Source: Hirudinaria manillensis
Lineage: Eukaryota; Annelida; Clitellata; Hirudinida; Hirudinidae
Length of the DNA: 64,000 nucleotides
Direction: 5' to 3'
Assembly: GCA_034509925.1 (NCBI GenBank)
Contig: CM067531.1
Location: 3,541,501 to 3,605,500 of the forward strand
Part shown: one piece after another, positions 1 to 12,517 of the stretch
Layout: every line of letters begins with the position of its first letter
Position numbering within the stretch: the stretch's first letter is position 1
The notes under the pieces: model-generated
Told to the model about the DNA's origin: nothing
Databases searched by the model: none
The model's input: the letters and a program-made list of their open reading frames with translations, nothing else
Made by a program: the position numbers and the translations under genes

Positions 1-36
1 TTATGGACATTTAGTTCTCAGACTTTAGTTTTCTAG

Positions 37-83
37 AAAGGCGCGCCAATGCTTTTGAAAATTTGCGTCTCATAAAGGAATAG
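37..83 (+). CDS. Possible terminal exon of a gene entering from the left (very uncertain)
   Basis: A TTTTCTAG acceptor is followed by an open frame reading RRANAFENLRLIKE and then TAG at 81-83. The incoming phase would be 1. The stretch is short, no homology is recognised, and the opposite strand is also open, so chance is quite possible. Confidence 0.13.
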
Positions 84-667
84 GAATTGATGTTAATGAA
101 TTTATTGAAAGCGAAACTTTCTTTTCCCAAAAAAAAGTCCATCGAAGGAAAGTTTCGAAACTGTTTAATTTCTTCCGCCAACAAACTAGAAATCACAAAA
201 TCCCATCTGAAAATTGAAAACGAAATCCATGGACAAATTATTTCTAATCCAGCGAGTGTTGTCTTCAATTTCAGTGAAATTTCTTTTAATTATTAATAAT
301 TGCTACGTTTATGTTACGATTAATAATATACCAATATTTATAATATCATTATAATTACGTAGTATCATAACTATTGTTGATGCAATGGCGACATTGGGTG
401 GCTTATTAATATAAATGAAGTGATGAATAGTGATGAGTAGTTGTTGGATTACGTTGTAATATAATTACATTTAATTACATGAATAATACTAATTAATTAA
501 TTAACCTATTTACATATAACAGCAGTGCCAACGTTCCTTCTACATAACAAAAGAAAAGAAAAGAAAGAGATTAAAACGTTTTAAATGTAATTATTCTAAT
601 CCGTTCCAGCATATTCATAATCTTCGAATAATGAATAATTAAGCGTGAATTAATTATTATAATTCGC
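84..667. other. AT-rich non-coding stretch
   Basis: I see no supported gene. There are short open frames on both strands at 11-296 with no recognisable motif. From about 290 the sequence is very AT-rich, with many ATTAAT-type words. Confidence 0.4.
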
Positions 668-931
668 TCACTTTGGAGTGGAGTTGAGGAGAACATGGAT
701 GGACACGATCGACTTCATGTGATTGAAAACGTCAAAAATGTTGGCACTGGAATCATCACAGATGACGTCAGCAGGGAGGTAGTTCCACTTGGGTAGCTTT
801 ACGTAACCTGGTGAGTAGCAACGCTTGGCGGTTACTATTGGCAACCAAGTTTGTGCAACAAGTGCTTCAAATGTGTTGTTATTGTTGTTGTTGTTGTTCT
901 TGTTCTTGTTTGGCTCGTGGTTTTGGTTTGG
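668..931 (-). CDS. Unassigned exon-like open frame, Asn-rich start
   Basis: On the minus strand an AATCAATCAG acceptor-like site (ending at 932) opens a frame of 87 codons plus TGA at 670-668. It begins with an Asn/Gln/Lys-rich run encoded by an AAC repeat. It continues with a protein-like stretch that includes LPKWNYLPADVICDDSS and NHMKSIVSIHVLLNS. Composition changes clearly from the low-complexity start to balanced residues, which favours real coding. There is no ATG near the start, so it would be an internal or last exon. I do not recognise a family. Two other minus-strand exon candidates lie upstream on the same strand (1409-1761 and 2940-3116), and the three could belong to one gene, but phases do not yet join. 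Confidence 0.27.
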   Translation of the reverse strand, partial: PNQNHEPNKNKNNNNNNNNTFEALVAQTWLPIVTAKRCYSPGYVKLPKWNYLPADVICDDSSANIFDVFNHMKSIVSIHVLLNSTPK

Positions 932-1040
932 CTGATTGATTCGTTAGAAGGTTGGATAATTTTTTAGATTATACGCGGTCATCCAGGGCTAAGCTCGCGC
1001 CATGCAATCAAGCTCAGGACGCTATATAAATTCAAATTGC

Positions 1041-1100
1041 TTGGTTGGTTGCCTGGTTGATTGATTGGTTGATTGATTGATTGATCGATTGATTGATCGA
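1041..1100. repeat. (GATT)n tetranucleotide repeat
   Basis: The sequence is GATT/GGTT units with GATC variants, directly readable. It is non-coding. Confidence 0.85.
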
Positions 1101-1408
1101 GCAAATCTTATAACAAATTACACATCAACCGTAATCTTTCTCTCGAGTAGGACTAATCGCTTGCGTTTCTGAACTTTTTCTAAGATTTACTAATTTAAAA
1201 AAGTTCACATTTGGACGGTCATTCAAGTAATCACAGTCGAAATTATTGTTGCCAACTCTCCACAAATTACTAATTTTTTAAGTTATTAATTTATTGAATT
1301 TATTGAAATTCTTAATTTCTACTGAAAAGTAATTCTATTTAATATGCAAACAAATAAGTGATAATTCAAAATTAAATCTTTAAGTCGTACTGAAGTTATT
1401 TAACACTT

Positions 1409-1761
1409 CTACAAACATTTGGCCAGAATGCACTCCTCTTCGGAGTAACCGAGTCTCGTCAGAACATTCCAGGTGAGGTCTGCCAGAAGATCGCAGGTGG
1501 AAAACTCAAGCGTCTTTTCCTTCTCCAGCTTGGAGTCCTCTACGGATAGGAATGCCGTTCTCGGTGGTGGTAGTGATGGCGGAGTCCCGTCCAAAGAGGG
1601 GTGAAATTTTCCACCCACACCGTGGCCGACTCTGTGGATGAAGCATCTCAGGAGGAGTTTTTCCTTCGTGAAGTTGCCGATGTTGACGACTTGGATGTTG
1701 GTTGCTTCTGAATTTGGGGAGATTGTTGTCGGCGTTGAGTCGACCGATGGTGCCGAGTGGT
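1409..1761 (-). CDS. Possible terminal exon, unknown product
   Basis: The minus-strand frame stays open for about 158 codons from an ATG at 1885. The part upstream of 1761 reads through a poly-T tract and looks intronic. An ATTCTCAG acceptor at 1769-1762 would start a phase-1 exon with Ser/Thr/Pro-rich sequence. It then has a proline patch (TPPSLPPPRTA) and ends in a helical acidic tail (SEEECILAKCL, then TAG). Its GC content is above its surroundings. No domain is recognised. A donor-like TTT|GTAGAA overlaps the stop, so the exon might splice on instead of ending here. Confidence 0.3.
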
Positions 1762-2339
1762 CTGAGAATTCGTGTTTAAGTGTCAGCATCAAAGACCAAT
1801 CATTGATTGAAATGAATTTTAAATTGAGATTTTTTTTCTTTGATGGATAGAAGTAAGCAGGCCAAAAAAAGGGTAAAGGGGTCATTTATGGAATAATACA
1901 GTTTTTATATATTGTCTAACAATACTTCACATAATTATTTCTAATTTTCTACAATTTATATTAAATACAAATTTCGCAGATCATTAATTTTAGTTTAGCT
2001 ATTATAAATAAAAACTTTAATTAAATAAACTTTATATCCTTTAACATCGCCATTCGATGTCCTTTTGAAAAGCATTAGCGATCCGAGAATTTTCCCCAGC
2101 ATTCAGTCGATCATCCGGAAGCTGTAATTCTCGACTGAAAGTTGCCACAGTTTCCAGGGCTCAGAAGTGTCGAAGATTTTTTTTATTTTTCGAAAATTAA
2201 AAGTTTTTTGTTGCTACGTTATTCCTATGCCCCTTGTCAGCGCCTTCATTTTCAGAATTCCGAACGAATGAAAGGAAAAACGAGCATAAACTAATCGTCA
2301 TCATCACCGTCATCGTCATCAACTTTTGAATTCTAATTA

Positions 2340-2430
2340 CAACGGATGAATACACACCCATTCAGCCACTCACCCACCCACCCACCCATCCATCCTCTCA
2401 CCCACTCGACCGCCCAACCCTACCCACTCA
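2340..2430. repeat. Imperfect (CCCA)n / (CACT)n repeat
   Basis: There are repeated CCCACCCA and CATCCATC words, ending in CCCACTCACTCG. It is low-complexity non-coding sequence. Confidence 0.8.
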
Positions 2431-2492
2431 CTCGCAATATTCTCCTCCATAAGCAATCTCGGGCAACGTCAATTTAATTGCAAATTTCACAG

Positions 2493-2741
2493 GCCAAATC
2501 CCATCAAAGAAAGAGGCTTAGCCGTGGCGAAAGCCCGCTTAATCCTTGGTCTGATCTGTCGCGTATGGATCACGCTTCTTCCATCACCTCTGCTTCTGAA
2601 TGTACATCAGACTCTCATTGTTCTGCTCCAGTCATAAATTTATATATTGAACGACTCTTTGCTTTCCTGGTCCAGCCATTAATTCTTCTTCAAAAAAGCT
2701 GCCAGATTGGCCGGGAGCAATTCGACAAAAAAAATTTATGA
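2493..2741 (+). CDS. Weak exon-like open frame
   Basis: A TTTCACAG acceptor opens a frame of 82 codons ending in TGA. It has a basic start (KSHQRKRLSRGESPLNPW) and a Ser-rich middle. There is no known motif, and the tail becomes A-rich. It lies between two candidate minus-strand exons, so at least one of these calls is probably wrong. Confidence 0.13.
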   Translation, partial: AKSHQRKRLSRGESPLNPWSDLSRMDHASSITSASECTSDSHCSAPVINLYIERLFAFLVQPLILLQKSCQIGREQFDKKNL

Positions 2742-2939
2742 AAAAAATATTTAAAAAAAAAACAGAGGAAAAAAGGGATGGGACGAGATGAAATAAAATA
2801 TTTTCCTTCTTAATTTTTTTCTTTCATTTCGGACTAAAAGTGGAATCCTTTCGAATCTGGAGACTTTGATGAGAACGATTTAAAAACGGAATTTGTCGTT
2901 TTTTTCTTTAGTTTTTCAAATTTTCGCTCAAATTTTTAC

Positions 2940-3116
2940 TCGAAAATCGTCTGCCAAAGGATCGGGTTTTTCCCACACTTGATCGTTGACGAGATGTTCT
3001 TTGAGAAGGGTCGCGAAAGGTTGAGAAGGGTCGCGACCCCGGATTTGAAAGGTCGCGGGGAATTTGGACGTGTCCCGACCGTCGGACATTTCAGATGTTT
3101 TCATGGAGCCGGTCAT
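2940..3116 (-). CDS. Possible first coding exon, unknown product
   Basis: An ATG at 3116 opens 59 codons (starts MTGSMKTSEMSDGRDTSK) that end at a CGA|GTAAAA donor in phase 0. The residue mix is balanced (RGRDPSQPFATLLKEHL). GC content is higher than the flanks. The DNA contains a near-perfect tandem duplication of a roughly 20-bp unit around 3001-3040 (GAGAAGGGTCGCGA twice on the plus strand). The product is not recognised. The next exon would lie at lower coordinates, perhaps 1409-1761, but the phases (0 against 1) require another exon between. Confidence 0.27.
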
Positions 3117-4540
3117 TGGACGCGTTCGATTAATAGGGATGTGCTGTAAAATAATTATTTCGCATTTTATAATTTACAAGTATATTTCCTCACACAAACT
3201 GCTACTGCTCCATTAATGACTATTATATTACTAATGACTAGGACATGGATATTATCGCATTGATGATATGCTCAACGAATAGTTAGATATAATTTATAAT
3301 TATAAATATTATCGTTTGCAATATTATTTTACTTCGTCATCATCACACTGCGTTCATAATAACTAAAAAAAAAAAACTCCTCCAACTCTGAAAACGTCAC
3401 TTCCTGTCCGGAAAATCACAGATTTAGCAGTAGATCTAAAAACACGTACACCAGCGCATACACACACACAAGCACGCACGTGTGATGCCGGACACGTGTT
3501 GGTGACGCGGATGGAGGCATCCTCGTAAACATGGGAGCGAATGCATGGCCTATCAGCGGTCCTTGCGAGGTCGGATAATCATGCCATTTAGGAAGGATTA
3601 TTCGGCTTGGACTGTTCGATCAGCCCTCGCTGACCAATCTCGATAAAACCGTTTCCAACGAACGCCAAGCAACCTGCTGGCTTTCATTCCTCCACCAAGC
3701 CAACACTCTATGTGGAATGCGTTTGTTTCTTGTTTCGGCTCTTTGTTTACCGCTTATATTTATGTTTATGTTTACGTTTATGTTTAATGTCTTCTCGTTG
3801 TGGCGCCAAGTGCGTGCAAGCAGAGGAAACATTGCTTTTTAATGCGTTCAATGCGAAGAAGAACGAAGAGGTCCGGGTAACAAAAAAAGTTTGAAATCCA
3901 TTTCCTTCTTTTCGAGGATTGGATAAATAAAATACTAAGTGACTAAATCCGGTCAGAAATTCACATCAGCAACTCTCCCGCCCTCTCCAGTGCACGCACG
4001 CACGCCCACACACACACACGCACGCACTCCCACGTACGCACGCACGCAGGCACATCGCTCGGCTTCCGAGCTCAGAGCTCCACTACAAAACGTATTAAGC
4101 GGGTCGTCGCATCTGCCAGCCGCCATCTTTCAAAAGCTTCATAATCTGACCAAATCGCATGAACCTTAAGCACGTGTGTCTATCCGAGCGGCTTAGTCAG
4201 ATGAAAAGGAAACGAGATACGAAGACATCGGTGACTACGCTGGGTAAAAGTGCATCAAGGTTTATACTCGGTCACAGGAAGTTCCAAGTCCGGGGCTTAG
4301 GGAGGCGATGGAAAGTTTTCCGAGGAAAAGTGCTAAAGTTTCGATGATTTTTTTTTGCCGGAAAATATTTTTTTTATAAAGAATTGATTTGTTTTGTTCT
4401 TTTTTTTTTGTTTTGACGTGGAAATCGATTTGATTGCTCCCATAAGTGACATTGTGTTGGCAAATACAAATAGTTTCAAATTGTTCGTTAGGGATTTAGT
4501 TAGGGTAGCTGAAAATTGTTATGATGCGGATGATTTGAAG
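3117..4540. other. Non-coding interval with a CA/CGCA repeat
   Basis: Short open frames occur but carry no family signal. The run at 3990-4055 is a CACG/CACA repeat. No gene is supported. Confidence 0.5.
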
Positions 4541-4690
4541 TGGAATGAAAGGATGGATGAGTGTAGGTGCTAAATGGATGTATTGATGGATGGATGGACA
4601 GAGAGAAGGGATGGATGGGTAGATAGATAGAAGGATGGATGGATGGATGGGCGGATGGGCGGATAGGAGGATGGGTGGATGGGTGGAAGA
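4540..4690. repeat. (GGAT)n minisatellite-like tract
   Basis: GGATGGATG and GGGCGGATGG-type units make up most of the tract. Open frames across it on both strands are artefacts of the repeat. Confidence 0.85.
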
Positions 4691-4928
4691 AAGCAATTTT
4701 TCAAATCACGTGGTGCCCAGTCGAAATTAACGTCTTAGAGAGCGGAAGGCATAAAGTCCAGAGGAGGATTATTGAGAACGTCTGCACTTCATTCGTTCAT
4801 CCAGTCGTTCACTCGTTCGATAATTCCTTCAAATTGCACTCGTAACTCTCAGTTCATTAATAATTAAAAAGATGAATAAATTAAAATTCATCGAAAATAA
4901 TTTTATTTTTTCCGTGGCGTTATTGCTT

Positions 4929-5120
<192 letters not shown>

Positions 5121-5256
5121 CATTTGTTTATTCACAATCACGGCCTCCGCCGGAAAACAGTGACCCCAGGTCCCAACAAGGGATCACAGGCAGTCACAAC
5201 ACAACAAGCACAAATAAAAACAGAAGAACAGTCATGAACAAACAGAAGCAACAAGC

Positions 5257-5344
5257 AAAAGTCTAAAACTTAAACAAAGTAATTCAATTATACACGCAGC
5301 AAAAGTCCTAAACCCAAATAAAGTAATTCAATTATACACGCAGC
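5257..5344. repeat. Two tandem 44-bp units in the retrotransposon 3' UTR
   Basis: The units at 5257-5300 and 5301-5344 share AAAAGTC at the start and the 3' part TAATTCAATTATACACGCAGC-like; they differ at a few positions in the middle. Duplicated 3' UTR units are common in LINE families. Confidence 0.9.
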
Positions 5345-5377
5345 TATATACAGTTATATACAAAATCCAAATCATTG

Positions 5378-6063
5378 TCAGTTCAATATTCTTCTTAATA
5401 TATGTGCTGTCCCGCACAGAGCGATTTTCTGCGCCTCAAGAGGAGATGGATTTCCAGGGATGAGATCCAGGTAATCTTTAAATTTCTTTGATGTCATTCC
5501 TAATGCACCAATAACCACTGGTATTACCTGAGATCTCACACCCCACATTCTTTGGATTTCAATCTGTAGGTCTTTATACTTTGTTAATTTTTCCATCTCC
5601 TTCCGAGGCACATTCACATCATCCGGGACAGCAATATCAATTATTAGACAGTTTCTTCTCTTCTTATCGTGGTAAATCAGGTCGGGTCTGTTGGCAGGGA
5701 CTGTTCTATCAGTTATTATTGGGTAATCCCACATCAACACCCCATGGTCGAACTTTGTAATTCCATTTGGTGTATGTTCGTACCATGTGGTGGTCAGTGG
5801 GATTCCGCATTCCCTGCCGATTCTCCAATGAATATACCTGGCAACTCTGTTATGCCTCTCTAAATATTCCGTTGCAGCCAGCATACTACATCCTGATACC
5901 AAATGGCTAATGCTTTCAATATGCTGATGGCACATTCTACATAAGCCATCAGCATCTTGATGCAAAATCATCTTTTTAAAATACTTTGTTTGTAGGGCCT
6001 GGTCTTGTGCTGCAATTATCAGACTTTCTGTTTCGGCTTTCAAATCACTCTTTCTGAGCCAGC

Positions 6064-6064
<1 letters not shown>
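5378..6064 (-). CDS. C-terminal fragment of non-LTR retrotransposon polyprotein
   Basis: 228 residues are open from the truncation point to the stop. A CX2CX8HX4C zinc knuckle (C42, C45, H54, C59) is followed by WYEHTPNG and by an RPDLIYHD...IIDIAVP segment. That segment resembles a PD-(D/E)XK endonuclease core (D128, D143). The end reads VIPVVIGALG and GTAHILRRIL, a tail I know from many animal non-LTR elements. The frame continues upstream into the microsatellite as poly-Asn and poly-Ile, which is not protein. The reverse transcriptase domain is absent, so this copy cannot be autonomous. Confidence 0.8.
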
Positions 6065-6400
<336 letters not shown>

Positions 6401-6744
6401 GTGTCCGTATGAGAATCGAAAATAAAGATTCAAACAAAGATTGTAAAACAAAGAATCGTAAAATAATAAAATTTAAAGATAGAAATTGTTACAACTTTGC
6501 ATGAAAGTGTTAAACAAATAGTATTAACAAACAATAGTGGTTAACGAATATCATTGATTTGCTTTAATAAGGAATCTAATTCAATATAGTATAATATAAT
6601 ATAATTTGATTAATAATGCATTTTAATCGATGAAATTAATCATGGCGTGTTTCCTGTGTCCACTTTCTAATTATCGTCCAAAGATCAAAAATTCAGCACC
6701 TCAGTGACTTCATTCTTGACGAATCTCAAAATCGCTGGAAACAA

Positions 6745-7028
6745 AATGAATGAACGAACGAATGAATGAATGAAAGGATGGAAGGATGAATGAACATATG
6801 AATGAAGGAAGAAAATGAGAATGAATGCATGAATGAATGAAAGGGAAAGAGTTTGGCGGGCGTCATTCATAATTAAGTGTGAAATAATTCTTGCGCGTAT
6901 GAACTAGTCCCAATCATCTCCCTGGAGGCGATGTGCTTTCAACATCTTCTGGGCAGGAATTTCAATCACTCACTCAATCAGTCATTCATTCAGCCATTCA
7001 TTCAGTCATTCATTCATTCGTTCATTCA
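6745..7028. repeat. Inverted pair of tetranucleotide arrays, (GAAT)n and (CATT)n
   Basis: An array of GAATGAAT/GGAAGGAT at 6745-6842 is followed about 120 bp later by CATTCATT/CAGTCATT at 6965-7028, its reverse complement in type. The two could pair as a long imperfect hairpin. Confidence 0.75.
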
Positions 7029-7344
7029 TAAAAAAGAAAAGAAGAATCTGTCCATCTGAGAAAAGGATAAAAGGCAACTTTTTTGATCCTTTAATTTTAT
7101 TGAAAATGAAAAAAAAAGAAGAAAAAAGGAAAAAATAATTGAAGAGGAAAGAGTTATTAAGCTGCAGATGAAATTACTTCGCCCAACAGTGTTTTGATGC
7201 TCTGCTTCTGCTGCCATTAAAGAGGAAGACTTGGAAGTTTTCAATCCACAGAACAAGGACAGTTCAAAGATGTCAATTTCATTTCACTTTTAATCTCCTC
7301 TCCTCGAGCTGTCTCATCACCTTGTTGTTGTTGTTGTTCTTGTT

Positions 7345-7383
7345 GTTAATAATAATAATAATAACGATAATAATAATAATAAC

Positions 7384-7481
<98 letters not shown>

Positions 7482-7490
7482 TAATAACTT
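7345..7490. repeat. (AAT)n microsatellite with AAC variants
   Basis: AATAAT is repeated for about 145 bp with scattered AAC/ACG units. The orientation is opposite to the ATT arrays at 4.9 and 6.1 kb. Confidence 0.95.
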
Positions 7491-10400
7491 TGTTACATAA
7501 TAATAATAATATTAATAATGTTAAAAAATTTTGTTGTTGCTGATACAATTTTCAATAATAAGCGTGGGCGCTTTTATTACATTATGTAAATGTTTATTAG
7601 GGTTATTACCGTTATATAATTTATATTTTTGAATATTTTATCAAATAATTTTTATAATGAGATGTATTGATAACAAGCATATAACTAAGCTATTTGACTA
7701 TTATTATTTTTAATTATTTAATTTTAATAATTCATAATAAAAATTAATAATAATAATAATAATAATAATAATCATCATCATCATCATTACCATCATCGTT
7801 GACGACTACCACTAATAACGTTATTAGTTAATGCTATTATTATAATTAACAAGGATTATTAATTAACCAAGTATGAAACAAAGCTACAAGTAAAACTGTT
7901 CATGTACGTGAATGTGATACGAAGAGAGGCCATATTATGGATGGCATTATTAGCTCAGAATGACGCAGATAAGTAGGATCAGTACTTCTTTAAGTAGGAA
8001 AGTTTATAGGAAATATTTTAAAAAAAGGACTAATTCTATTATTAATATTTATAAAACGTATTTCTGTTATTAATGCTTATAAAGCATAATTTTGTAATAT
8101 AAATATTTATAGAACATGATTTGCGTATTGAAATTATTTTTCCCGTCACCAGAATTAGTGTAATATTATTCTTATTTACAGTAAATATGGAGTCAATTTT
8201 GATGTGCATTTATTTAATTTAAGGGATTAATCAAAGGAATTTTTTTTAAAACTATTCGTTGGACACTACTGTATATTAAGAAATGGCATTGCAATCCAAG
8301 TGGAGCGCATTGTTTACGAATTACGAATTTGTTTATTTAAAAACTAAATTAGTCAATAAACATTTAATTAGATAGATTAATGCCAACCTTTTTTTTGAAT
8401 ATTCGAAATATTTATACACTAAAATATTTAAAATCAACTTTTAAATGACAAAATAATGAAGAAACGGCTGATTAAATGTCAACATTAAGTTTAGTTAAAG
8501 TTTTATTCGTATCTAGACTCTGAAGGATTAATTAAAATGTTGGAATATTTAGAAATTATAGTCTAAAATAATTATTTGCTTAATTTGGTTATATGGGGTT
8601 AGGGGAGCATGGGAGCAGGGTCTGCTGCCAGTTTCGAGAGGAACCTGACCCAAAACCTTCCACAAAGATGATTGGATGAAACACTTCTAATGTTTATTGG
8701 GTCAAATCGAATGAAAATCTGAATTTTGTAAAATTGGAGTTGAACTTGAATTGATTAGCGAGGGAATTAATAGGATTAATGGGAAAATAAGGAATGCCTC
8801 ACATTAATCGATTCTAAACACTCGTCATCAAAATATAAAAAAAAAATAGAATAAAGATGATAGTATCACAGATATCAGCGTAAATAATGTGTAACAAATG
8901 AAGCAACATGTTTTATTGATTTAAATTTAAATCGTTGTAACTCCGCCTAAAATAAGTTGATTGACATGTAAACAAAATTAATATTGGTTTTGTTGCCGAC
9001 AATACATTTACGAATCTTTAGTTTCCTTAGAAAAAAATTGTTTATGTAAGAAATGCGCTACATAAATATAAATAATCCTTTGAGTGGCAGGAAGAAGCCA
9101 CGCCCTCTTTTTTTTGGGTCCCGTTAATGAATTAATCATACGATCCATCATACCTTGATTCCTTCCACGATATCGATAATGACCAGCTTGCAAATAATTT
9201 GTAATGATTATGTTTACGTCTCAACTGGTCATGAATAATTAATCATTTCGAATGAATAATTAATTTCGTAAATAATCAACCACGTCATAATCTTTTGCTT
9301 TGGAATTTCTGAAAATAAATTTAAAAAGTTTAAATCTTCTCTTTTCAACTGGGAGCACAAATTCAAATCTGACATGTCGGAATGTTTTTAACAGTTCTAA
9401 AGATGATTATGATAATGAATAAGACGACGACGATGATGATAATGATGATGAAGATGATGACGACGACGATGATTATTGATGGAGGTTGATTAATTTGCAT
9501 AAAAACTCAATTCCTTGTCCATGCTAACCATGACACGTGTCCGATTCTTTGCCGAGTGGAGTTGTCATGGAGATCATGCCAGATGACGCCTCATCCAACT
9601 TACATTTTATGCATTCAATGTTATTAATATTTAAAATTTAATTATAATATATTCCAATTAAATAAATAAATAATTAATTAATTGGTAATTAGTTGTAAGA
9701 ATTTATAAAATATTTTCATAAATAAGCCTAAATAATTTCTTGTTTTGTTTGATGCCGTTTGCTTTTTTTAATCTTTTCGACGTGGAACTTTAAAAAAAAA
9801 AACCAACTCGAAAAACGAACAAGCAGAGCGCGAAACCGGCAGACGATTATGAATGAGAGCGAATATACGACGGAGCTTCTCGTTTTATAAAGGCGTCCAT
9901 TTATATAGCGCTCGGCTTACCTCCGAAGATGTATTGGATATACGTTTGCGGCTGGAAAGTCACTTGGACGTGGATCTTATATCTGATTGGTTGGAAGATT
10001 TCATCATTTTCCAGCGAACCTTGCAGACGCCCGCCACTCCACGTTAATCTGAGTGCGCGTAGATGCTGCTCTTTTCTTCGCGCCATTGTCATCATCGTCT
10101 GCTCGATCGTTCTCGCTATTTTATTTTTTCGTGCCATGTTTACGATGTTAACAGCGAAATTAAATCGAAATATTTTTCTTTTTTTTTATAAATATATATT
10201 TATTTATTTATTTATTTAAACGATGCTTTTGGTTCGTCTTTTATTTCTTGCTTTTTGTGTTCATTTCTCGATCGTTGTACTTTCGTGAAATTGAACGATC
10301 AGGAATTTGCACGAATTTTTGATTATTACTCATGATTTATTGGATTATGAAATGAAAAAAAAATGAAACTTTGAACGCGCAAATGCTTTGACAAGCCTTG

Positions 10401-11338
10401 ATCTCCAAGCAGGTTTGGTGCTCCCGACTGGCAATTCATACTTGTCCCGGGCACATTCCGGGTTGGAACGAAGGAATGAATGTTAAAATTTATATGGCGC
10501 TTAACTCTGGCTCGCCTTGCAGAATGCTCGCAAATCTTCGGTCGTCCTTTAATTCCAAATCGGCATCCAATCAGAGATGGGGATAAGATCTCCTAACATA
10601 ACTCATATCCTTCCTTTTGCACTTCCCTCCGTTTAAATTTCACCGCAACCTGACAGTTGCCGGAAATTCCAATGTGGTTGTTTTCGGTTTCTCGGTTCTA
10701 TTCTTTACTTAACTTAATTTGTTCTGCTTCAGTATTGCTGAGTAATTTTTCATATTTTAAAATATCATTTGACTTCACGGATTAAATAGACGGATTTTTG
10801 TCTACAAAAATGATGATGATCATTAAGATGACGACGATGAAAACGATGATGGCGACGACGACGGCGACGATGATGATGACGGTGTTGACAGTGATTACGT
10901 CGGTGATGATGACGGAGTAAGTGCGAGCCCGAAATAAAAAGAATCCTTCCCGGGTACTTGATATTCGGGTCTCAGCGTAAAGCTCATGAATTATCACTCA
11001 TCTGATAGATGACCAATCAGACGCCAGTAGATAACATCACGTGCTGATGACGTAATTATCTCTGAGAGATGGGATTTGCAAGGAAGTGATTACATTGGAG
11101 CAGTCCCTTCGTATCAATCAATGTAAGTTGAAAGGACTTTCATTCCGTTCAAAGATCACTTTTCAATCAACTCGTCCATAGAAGCATCACTTCTTTTGTA
11201 CTCCTCAAATATGGCGACGGATCTTAATTTGCTTCTTTGAGATTATTTGATGTTTTAAGGTTTCATTAATTCCATTTTAACAATATTTTCGCTAAATTAG
11301 TTAAGTACTAATAGATTAGTTAAGTAATAATAATAATA

Positions 11339-11407
<69 letters not shown>

Positions 11408-11452
11408 AATTAATTCGGACAACAAAAAGTCAATAATTTTTAAGAGTACTTA

Positions 11453-11483
<31 letters not shown>

Positions 11484-12517
11484 TATTATTATTATTATTA
11501 TATTTTGCTTTAATGGTTTTTAAATGCAACTTATTTCAAATGTTGCAAATTCTCCATTAAATAAATGAATGTTCAATGTTTTTGTTAATAAATTGGCTGT
11601 TAATTTCTGCATTTTATTGATTTGTATTCTTTATTTTTAAGAATTGTTGATTTAGTGTTCTAATTCTTAATTATTCCGATATTAACCATTTCCAATTCTA
11701 AATTATCACAAAACCAAATTATTTTATGATCAAGTGTTGATCCTTGAAAAGCCATCCTTGATGATGATCCTAAGTTTACAGTTGGAAGTGGAGGATCTGT
11801 AATGCTTTGAATGAACAAAACTTGAAGGAAAAATTTCTAACACGAGGGGGACTGAGGCCTTCCCTAGATCAGTCACTTAGTAATGATTATATTTCGTAAT
11901 AATCAATATATTTGTTTATTGAATAAGGTTGTATTTAGTAATAACAAAAAGTATTACTTGGATGGTTGATGGATTATAAATTAGTTCGAGGGTAAATTAA
12001 AAATTAAAAGTTATAAATGTTACAGATGTTACAGTATTTCCCTCTATTTTAGAAAGAATGTTAATTGATGTTTTATTTTAAAGTTTGTCACAATCTCCGT
12101 TCAAAGAAAACATTGTCTTTGACCAAATGTTTGACCAGATCTGAAAAAAAATGGAGCGAGAATTCATAAATATTCTCAACAATTTAATATTTATATATTT
12201 CAAGGCTCAATTGCAATTAAAAGCGATTGATGAATATTGGACAAGAAAATCATTGTGAGTTCTGGAATCAAGAATTAGTTACACTAATTGGTTTGTTAGC
12301 CATTCAGTTTGTTAATTACTGATTCATCCAGATCATTAGATACTTTGGGTATTTTGGGTAACAGACGTTTGATATGGAAAACAAAAAAGTGGTCATCACT
12401 TAGAAATGTGTAAATGTAACATAAAATATAAAATCAAATGAAATCAATAATTAGAGGAAATCCTTTGAATCCTGGAAAAGAAATCGAGGCCCACAACATC
12501 GAGAATCACAACATGTC

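Larger units (their letters stand above)
5121..6064 (-). mobile_element. 5'-truncated non-LTR retrotransposon with endonuclease-like C-terminus
   Basis: The fragment carries the last 228 codons of a retrotransposon ORF followed by about 255 bp of 3' UTR. The UTR contains a duplicated 44-bp unit. It then ends in an (AAT)n tail. The 5' truncation falls just before the conserved WLR motif. Sequence upstream of the break is (ATT)n, not element DNA. The ORF is uninterrupted, which suggests a fairly young insertion. I assign it to non-LTR elements with a restriction-like endonuclease by its CCHC knuckle and PD...D motif, not to a named clade. Confidence 0.8.
6401..12517. other. 6-kb AT-rich intergenic region with microsatellites
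   Basis: No gene is supported. Repeats seen: (AAT)n(ATC)n at 7750-7795; GAC/GAT at 9420-9475 and 10805-10915; (ATT)n at 11327-11405 and 11456-11503. An open plus frame at 9853-10047 contains a protein-like segment (RLTSEDVLDIRLRLESHL) but has no clear splice sites or family, so I do not call it a gene. Confidence 0.45.

Noticed and set aside
1041-1100. Possible CRISPR-like or short-repeat array
   Set aside because: The units are simple GATT tetranucleotides without unique spacers, and the DNA is animal.
5669-5863. Plus-strand open frame inside the retrotransposon
   Set aside because: It is antisense to the conserved endonuclease-like coding sequence on the minus strand.
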